The position numbers and the translations under genes are program-made. This document shows, piece after piece, positions 42,693 to 49,087 of a DNA stretch of 49,087 nucleotides. Positions within the stretch are counted from its first letter, which is position 1, and every line of letters starts with the position of its first letter. This DNA comes from Cylindrodendrum hubeiense (Eukaryota > Ascomycota > Sordariomycetes > Hypocreales > Nectriaceae): contig JAANBB010000311.1 in assembly GCA_014621425.1 (NCBI GenBank), positions 1 through 49,087 on the forward strand, in the 5' to 3' direction. A model generated the notes under the pieces. It did no database searches, was not told the origin of the DNA, and saw only the letters and a list, made by a program, of their open reading frames with translations.

Positions 42693-44328
42693 AACCTGTA
42701 AACTGGCTGGGAGGGAAATAAGAATGGATTAGACATGATGGGAAGGCAGGGTCGATAACCCGAAACAGTGGATGAGATCTGAGAAGAATTCCTAAAACTA
42801 TGCAATCAAATTTTGTAAAACCACGTATTATGCTCAGTCCGTGTCCTGCCTGTCGTTTTTGACGAAACTATTGCCTACACATCACTCGCCTTGGTCTTGA
42901 GTTATTGCTCTTGTCTTTGTCACATAAGTTGAATGATTACTCTGGTCAGGCTCCGCTGTCGTCTCTCAATGCACTGGCGACTCTGGGCACTACATAACCA
43001 GGGAGTTGGGCAGGACCGGGTGTTCCTCCGACCCATTCGAGACGGCACGGTCTTCTACTTGTGGAATTCCAATATGCTCTCAATGGAGAAGGCGAGGGGA
43101 ATACATCTGCCATCCGAACATGCCGACGTGCTGGATAGCCCGCATTTCTCACTCCAACACTCAATTACGGAGAGGACTCTACCCGCTTGCTGTGCCAAAA
43201 TCCAGAGGTAAAGCTGATCAATTGGAAGCATATCGAATGGAGCAAGGGACTTGATCGACACGCCGCAAAGCAAATGCATCGGATAAGTATGATGCCGCGA
43301 TAGAGCAGACGCGACGCGACAGTCATCAGCCGCAAGCTTCAGAAACAGGTAGATGAACGGTCGCACAAGCAGCCAGGGCACCGAGCCGTGATCCAAATCA
43401 AGGGAGAAGGCTCAAGTCGGTTGTTCATAACCAGCTTATCGAAGCAATGATGCCACAGCCCAAGCTTCGCCATCAACTTAGTTGGAGGCTTTTAGCTAAG
43501 CCAGGTCCGATAGAAAAGGCGACTGACTTGACGCTCCTTGTCACGAGTCACATTGATTAGACGACTGATCATTTAATCAATGCAATCGAGACAAACAACA
43601 TCAGGCCAATATTCAGTGTCCGCAAACCGCGCTCGCTGTTAGGCAACGATGAGGTTTTACTATCACGAGGCAAGGTGGAAGACTGTGGATCTCAAAAATG
43701 AAACGACACCTAGACGGGGGTCACTAGGTGTCGAGATTAACGACGGATCCAATTTTACAATTGTTCTGAGAACATCCTTAGGTCCAAGGACCCTGCCGGG
43801 ATCACTGCCCATAGAGGACAGTGTGCGGCGGACTTTCTGTTCTAATTGAAGAAGAAGAAGGAAAGTAAAAAGTTGGAGGGGGAAAAACCGGCTTTAAAGC
43901 CATGCTGACTAAGTTCCTTGAAACACGTGATGCTTGGTGGCTGGGAGAGCGTGTTGCCGTGCGCTAGCATGCGCATTTGGTGGGGCAAGAACCCAACCGA
44001 CAACTCCCCTCGAGGCTGAACGTCCCCCTTGAAGCTGGTCGCATCGCATTCCACGACCATTTAAATAGACGCTGACGAATTGGCTTGCCTTAATATCCCA
44101 TCAGATGTTGAGTGTAAATATCTCAACAGCTAAGCTGAGGGGCTCCGTAGAGTCCGCCAACAACCTAGAAGAGGGAGTACAAAGGGATTGTCAGTTTAGA
44201 CAATGACATGTTGATGTAACACCAGAACACGGGACAGTCTGCTTGTATCGATCGTCTACAAAGACTCTGCTGTTGACCAATCCCATTGTCCCTTCGAGAT
44301 ACAAGGCCATACTCGCTCCACAGCAAAC
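42693..44328. other. Long intergenic region with a perfect hairpin
   Basis: No convincing gene. An inverted repeat with 10-bp perfect arms (cgacacctag at 43,704-43,713 and ctaggtgtcg at 43,724-43,733, loop 10 bases) stands out. An AT-rich box (tttaaata) near 44,060 could serve the next gene. Confidence 0.55.
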
Positions 44329-44454
44329 ATGTTCACCTACTCTCCAACACACACGAACCCGTCTACCCAGAATGATCGATATAAAGCCCAAGCCCCGCCC
44401 AAGCCTTCCATTTTGCACAAACTCCCCGTCACCATCAGGTACCCAGGGTTCATT

Positions 44455-44655
44455 ATGGCAGCAACCCCACTACCCTCTCCAAAAGTCCCCGCACTACTCG
44501 GCAAAGACTTTACCATAATCATCGTCTTCGCCCTCATTCTCCTTTTCAGCGTGTTCTTACTCCCATGTTGCTGTTTTCAGTATTTGACCTACCGCCAAGA
44601 GGGCAGGGAGAAGCGACGCAAGGACGCTGTCAGGTCTGCGGGCGCTGGAGTATGA
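44455..44655 (+). CDS. Short single-helix membrane protein
   Basis: Translation from the ATG at 44,455 gives 66 aa; the frame also has an ATG at 44,329 (108 aa) whose extra part is Pro/Thr-rich and featureless. The protein has a short Pro-rich lead, one strong membrane helix (F-T-I-I-I-V-F-A-L-I-L-L-F-S-V-F-L-L), then C-C-C-F-Q-Y, which could be palmitoylated, and a very basic tail (R-Q-E-G-R-E-K-R-R-K). The layout fits a small tail-type membrane protein. No family is recognised; the clean TM plus juxtamembrane Cys and basic tail argue for a real gene. Confidence 0.5.
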   Translation: MAATPLPSPKVPALLGKDFTIIIVFALILLFSVFLLPCCCFQYLTYRQEGREKRRKDAVRSAGAGV

Positions 44656-45074
44656 TGAGCCTCCCATGTGTATTGTCTTCCCACATGGCAGGTTTCTTCT
44701 ACGGAGCTCAGCAGTCTCTATTACGTTAATATATTTGTTATAGATGGTTTCCAGTTGTTAGAAATTACTTACTTAATAGCAAATAAACTATCTATAAAAA
44801 AAAATTGAATGTTCTCAAGCGGCGATTTGTCTTATTAAATTCGGACAAAAAGTACAAAACTCCATTCGTCCCAGATCATGCCCATCAAATCCAGGACGTA
44901 GTAAAAAGACCCTTCCAAGCCATCTATCTGCCCAGACGCCGCCCCTGAAGTTCGTCTATAATGATACAACCAACGCCTGATGGGAGTCCCCATTATCGTC
45001 CCCATTCGTCGTCTCGCCATGCCTTTTTTTGGTAGATATGTTCAATCATAATCGCCGTGACAGCGCCTGGGCTA
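44656..45074. other. Intergenic, no gene seen
   Basis: 3' regions of two convergent genes, with an A-rich stretch (ctataaaaaaaaattgaatg) near 44,795. Nothing else is seen. Confidence 0.55.
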
Positions 45075-47509
45075 TCAGTGCATGCCCCCCATTCCGAACC
45101 CCCCAAAGAGCGACGCGGACATCTGAGACGGTTGCTGTGCATTGTTTACGTTATTTTGGTCCCAGCTCATATCCCAATTTAATGCCGAAACGTCCAAGTA
45201 GCCGCCTAAAAATTGGTCCATGTCTGTGATTTGTGTTGATGGCGCAGGAGGCTGTGACATTGACGTTTGTGGGGGCGGCTCGGAGCCTCGAGATTCGGCT
45301 GGTGAGCATTCCTGGAGACGGTAGATGAAAGCCGGATAATCGAGGGATCGTCCGGCCTGGGCGTGGGCTTTTTCGCGGACCTTCCACGCCTTCAAAACAA
45401 GTTGAGCCTGTGCTGCGTATGCCTTCTGGTTCATGTCGAAGAGTTCGGAATGGAAGTGGTATATCTTGTCGATGAGGTTCCAAGCGCGATCCACGAGAGT
45501 ACCCATCGCACGCTTACAGAGTTGTCCAGTCATGACAGCGAAGATGTCAAGCTGGAAATGAAGCTTAGTAAACCAGAGGAAACCCGTTTGTTCCATCACT
45601 TCGTACGCATTAGTGCTGTGCTCATTATTCATGATAAAAATCTTGAAAAGGTTATCCCTTGGGTTGAGGATTTCCGTCCCCCACTCAGGCTGCTCTCTCA
45701 TTGGAACCAGCAATTCCTTCATCTTGCTTATAAGCATTGGTCGGATAGAAAGAGCAGCAATATGGGCTGGTCCAGCGCTCGCATCGATGTAGCGGAGCTC
45801 TACTGCGTGCAACCGATTTTCAAGCCCCACCACGAGGTCCCGATACGTCTCGATTGATGGGTAGGGAACCGGCATTTCTTCCGAAATGCCCATGATGGCT
45901 GCTTCAAAACCAGGGGTTCCGTGGAGGAACTCGGCATTGACGAGGAAGTTGGCAATTTGATATCCGATGAGACAGAAGGCCATCTCAGTAGGGCCCTCGC
46001 GTGGCTGGAGGGGTTCGGTCGATCCTGGAAATAAATCGGCATCGTTGACGTTCTGGGGCATCTTGGTGTCCCAGTTGGTGGGGAGCATGGAGTTGCTTAG
46101 GCCGGAGACCATCGCATTCTTGGCGTCCTGGAGGATAATCTGCCACCACATTCGCCTTCGCATCTCGGTTTCAAAGGGTGTCAGGTGTAAAGATTCGCCA
46201 TCGCGGTGGTATCCCATCTTCTGTGCAATTCGAACAATCATCCCGCTGATGATCCAGGCGGCGTGCCTATCATATCGGTTCTGGAGAGAAAACTAGCCGA
46301 GGGTCAGCAGGTATATGCAACATCGGGAAAGGGGCCTCCATACCAGGTACAACAATAAGGATTGGAGTACCACCATGTCGTAGTTTTTTAGGAAATTGAA
46401 CTTCTGGAGTGCGAGCTTGGTGCCCATGGTAAACCGTCGAATGGCCTCATCGCGGGTGCATCCGAGCATCTGCTTGCATTCTTTTTCGGTCAGAGATACG
46501 GCAGCCATGGTGAAGACGGAGAAGAGAAGGGCCTGGTAGTTGACGGGGATGGAGTCCATATTCGTGGTTGCATCCATGACATAGGGCTGCACCGAAGGGA
46601 CGTGGATGACTTTCATCAAGGGGTTGACGCGGTCCAGGAACAGCTGCCATAGTCTGAAGATGTGCACCGGGTCTGGTTGGAGATCTTCAATGCTCCTGCT
46701 GGAGGCATCGCCTGGGAGTAAAAGGTCCACGTTGGGGTCGGGGCTCAGTTCATCGGATCCAAGAACGCTGCATTCCTCGGGGTCGTCGGTATCGACAATC
46801 TCTCTCATGGCTTGGAGCTAAAGGTGGGTTAATTATTAGTATTGGTGGTGGCGGAACGGGACGGGGAGGAACACGCACCTCCTCATGGATGCTCGCCCAA
46901 AGGTAACTATCCATAAACCGTACACCTCCATCGTCTTTGACCATCTTACCCGGAGGCTTCCACTTAGGGGGTTGGGATTCTGACCCGGTGGGGGTGGTAA
47001 CCGAGACATCCGACTGCGAGCCATCCCGCTCCCGCGAGGGGATTTGAGCGGACTGCACTGTCGGGGAAGGCACAGAGCCATCGGCGTACTGCTTGAGTAG
47101 CTCCTCACAGCGAGCAAGTCGCTCCTGGAGGTCTTGGTTTGGGCGGCGGCGCTTCCGTGCTGGGGCTGGTATGCTTGGAGTGCATGTTACGTTTGCCTAG
47201 GAAGGTGTTGGTTGAGTTCTATGGGCTGTGTGGTTCCAGCATCAAGGAGTGGGGGGGCATCGGCTCAATATGGGACATGAGGGATGAACCATGGGCCTGA
47301 GGCATGAGAGAAGACACGAGAGACGCGTACACGGAGAAGGCAGATGTGGTTGGGGGCGAGGCTGAAGAAAAACAAGACTCTATATGACGCACCTTGAGGC
47401 AGTTGGAGCAAGGAGTGTTGCGGTCGCATTTGATCTTGCGATGCTGGCAGAGGACACAAGCCAGTACTCTGGAGCCCTTGTGGGATCCAGGCGTGGTGTT
47501 GGTGGACAT
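45075..47509 (-). CDS. Zn2Cys6 transcription factor with fungal-specific domain, 708 aa
   Basis: Exons 47,509-47,393, 47,196-46,879, 46,817-46,344 and 46,292-45,075 (introns 196, 61, 51 bp; all phase 0, GT..AG). The DNA-binding cluster is C18-x2-C21-x6-C28-x5-C34-x2-C37-x6-C44, with basic H-R-K-I-K; the first intron falls between the fifth and sixth Cys. A basic linker R-K-R-R-R-P and a short coiled coil (D-L-Q-E-R-L-A-R-C-E-E-L-L) follow. The fungal-specific regulatory domain covers ~190-560 (F-L-D-R-V-N-P-L-M-K-V-I-H-V-P-S; R-R-R-M-W-W-Q-I-I-L-Q-D). The C-terminus is Gln/Pro/Gly-rich and ends F-G-M-G-G-M-H. It is a nuclear regulator of the Gal4 class; the target pathway cannot be inferred. 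No metabolic cluster surrounds it in this window. Confidence 0.93.
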
Positions 47510-48919
47510 ATCCGTGGGATCCGACGCACTGCAGGGCCAGCCTCACATGCCAGCCAGAAAAATCGTCGTCGTTTGCGCCTCGTGTGGTTGTGTAATAGGA
47601 ATTTGAATTCGTCTCTGAGCGTGGATAAGAAGGACTCCACTAGAGCCGCCTAGACCATTCACTGCGGGCGGTGATGAGGGGGAGGGGCAAAACGGGCTGG
47701 TTGGCAAGAGGCAAAAGTGAGAAACGAGACTCGGAGGTGGGCGGGAGAGGCGGAGAGAAGAGCAGCGTCGTTGTCGTCTCAGGGATGAGATGATGGCTTG
47801 AGGCCAACTTGTCGGAAACGGTCGTCGCGCTCAAGGCCGGTGCCTGGCGGAAGGCGTCGCAAGTTAGTCTACCCTGGTGTGGGCGGCGAGCGGACTTGTG
47901 CGCGTGAGTCTGTGTGTCGCCAGTGGCTTGGGGGGTGGTGTGGCAGGGACTCCGGGAGGTATAATGCCAGATAGCAGGCGAGTTAAGCAGGCGAGTTATG
48001 CAGACGGTCCGGGATGCGGCTGTGCCGTGGCTTCAGGACGGTTGAATTGAAGGATGCCGCCGGCCCTGGGACCTCGGGTTAGGCAAGGAGACGAGATTGA
48101 TAGGCGCTGGCGGTGCCGCACGGTACTGAGCAGTCTGACGCGGGGAGGCAGCCACAGGAGATGATGACGACAACAGTGGGCAGTGGGCAGCGGGCGGTAG
48201 ACGGTAGACAATGGACGGTCGACTGCCTGAGTGAGAAATGACGGAGAAATGTGTAGGAATGGGGCGAGGGCAGCAGTGCAAGGGGCAATCCGAGTCCGCG
48301 CTCCGCTTAGGTGAGTCCGGGATGGTCGTATTCTGGGCGAGTCCAACCGCAATCCACGGAGAGCGAAGCCACGGAGCGTCGGAGGGTCGGTAAGAGGGCA
48401 CCGCCGCGTCCCGTAATGCGATCGGACTTGGCGAGGGTGGCCGGATGAAGGATGGCCTGTGATAGGAGCCAGGGATAGAGAAGGTTCTAGCTCTAGTGCC
48501 TGCGTCTCCGGATGGGCCGTGGGCAATGCGATTTGATGCGTCCCAGATTCGACCCCGGTCAGTGACGGCCGCAGGATTGTGTTTGTACCTGTACTGAAAC
48601 GCCTGGTGGAGGGGGACTTGGGCGTGCTGGGGAGAGGCACGTGGACGTCAGAGACACCGCGCGCTGTGGGCGCCGCCGCCAGCAAGCAGAAGTGGGAGAG
48701 GTGGGCGGAGGGAGCGGAGTTCCACAAATCCGCCGGTCGAGGGGGAATACCGGTGCAGTAGCCAAAAGACAAACAAGGATTGATATCCAAGGGCGGGCTG
48801 GGGTGCTTGAATGCCGATGGCGACGGCAAGGTGACAGCGGAGTTTTAAATCAGGTCCAGCACCCACCATCCCCACGCGCGGCGAGCCAAATCTGATCGTC
48901 GTCACTATGAGTCGCGTGT
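47510..48919. other. GC-rich upstream region of the regulator gene
   Basis: About 1.4 kb with higher GC and many short Pro/Ser/Arg-rich open frames on both strands, the largest (minus, 47,996-48,829) with no recognisable feature. It includes local repeats such as cagtgggcag/cagcgggcgg and gtagacggtagacaatggac near 48,175-48,215. It most likely holds the promoter and leader of the transcription factor. Confidence 0.5.
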
Positions 48920-49087
48920 GGTTACGTTATTTTAACGCTCGGTTTAACTACGTCTATTCTCGCATCTAATGTTAACTTGGTGACCCATTATGCAAAAGGT
49001 ACGTTCTAACTTTTTTATTTTTCCGAACTGCTTATAAAATCACTATTTTTCTTTTAGTTCCCTCACGGTACTTTTCACTATCGCTTA
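48920..49087 (-). rRNA. rnl: Fragment of mitochondrial large-subunit rRNA
   Basis: On the minus strand the sequence contains two universal bacterial/mitochondrial 23S-type landmarks in the right order and spacing: gatagtgaaaagtaccgtga (49,082-49,063) with gggaa following, and gtaccttttgcataatgggt (49,000-48,981) followed by cacc. Between them it is AT-rich with none of the expansion expected of cytosolic 28S rRNA. Downstream, aaaccgagcgttaaaataac (48,944-48,925) also fits. The match stops near 48,920. The piece is partial, cut at the right by the end of the window, and joined to nuclear DNA at the left. Confidence 0.85.

Noticed and set aside
47996..48829. 277-codon minus-strand frame upstream of the transcription factor
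   Set aside because: Composition is Pro/Ser/Arg-rich with many overlapping alternatives in other frames, typical of GC-rich leaders. No motif, and it would sit in the regulator's promoter.
49054..49087. Possibility that the terminal rRNA match is cytosolic 28S rRNA
   Set aside because: The spacing between the two conserved landmarks, the AT-rich intervening sequence and the gtaccttttgcataatgggt form fit the mitochondrial/bacterial type; cytosolic 28S differs.

Overview
The window looks like a chromosome arm, probably subtelomeric, of a filamentous ascomycete. Eurotiomycetes (Aspergillus/Penicillium-like) is my best guess. The evidence is short 47-90 bp introns with GT..AG ends, a Zn2Cys6 regulator, a Mnn2-like mannosyltransferase, TAF6 and mitochondrial complex II genes, and a classic repeat-induced point mutation (RIP) landscape. 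The genus is an inference.

Positions 1 to about 21,480 are a very AT-rich, gene-free compartment. It starts with pyrimidine-rich low-complexity DNA and two tandem repeats (26-bp and 55-bp units). Next comes a RIP-wrecked minus-strand helicase of the OrsD/telomere-linked RecQ-like type (about 2.0-6.7 kb), in which Walker A and the decayed DECH box can still be read. A 535-bp tandem duplication and a long ATT microsatellite follow. The rest is a nested pair of LTR retrotransposons. A 9.7-kb Ty3/gypsy element (10,707-20,413) sits inside the reverse transcriptase of a Ty1/copia element, with matching AAAGA target duplications. The gypsy element carries an extra degraded reading frame of about 600 codons between integrase and its 3' LTR. 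The copia 3' LTR marks a sharp boundary at about 21,478.

From 21.5 kb on, the DNA has normal composition and ordinary genes. In order: a secreted beta-helix protein; an intron-containing tRNA-Pro(AGG); an unknown 148-aa protein; a broken gene; an ornithine cyclodeaminase/mu-crystallin family protein; an unknown protein with an unresolved 5' end; a weak ORF; a peroxisomal D-amino-acid oxidase; a small six-cysteine secreted protein; a Mnn2-type mannosyltransferase; a four-helix membrane protein; TAF6; succinate dehydrogenase subunit C with an apparent single-base frameshift; a short one-helix membrane protein; and a 708-aa Zn2Cys6 transcription factor. The last ~170 bases are not nuclear in character: they are a minus-strand piece of mitochondrial large-subunit rRNA, so this is either a nuclear mitochondrial insertion or a chimeric contig end.

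Most genes look like unrelated neighbours. The one functional pairing I can argue for is the D-amino-acid oxidase with the ornithine cyclodeaminase/ketimine-reductase-like protein, which together could convert D- to L-proline or D-lysine to L-pipecolate. No CRISPR array or bacterial-type operon is present.
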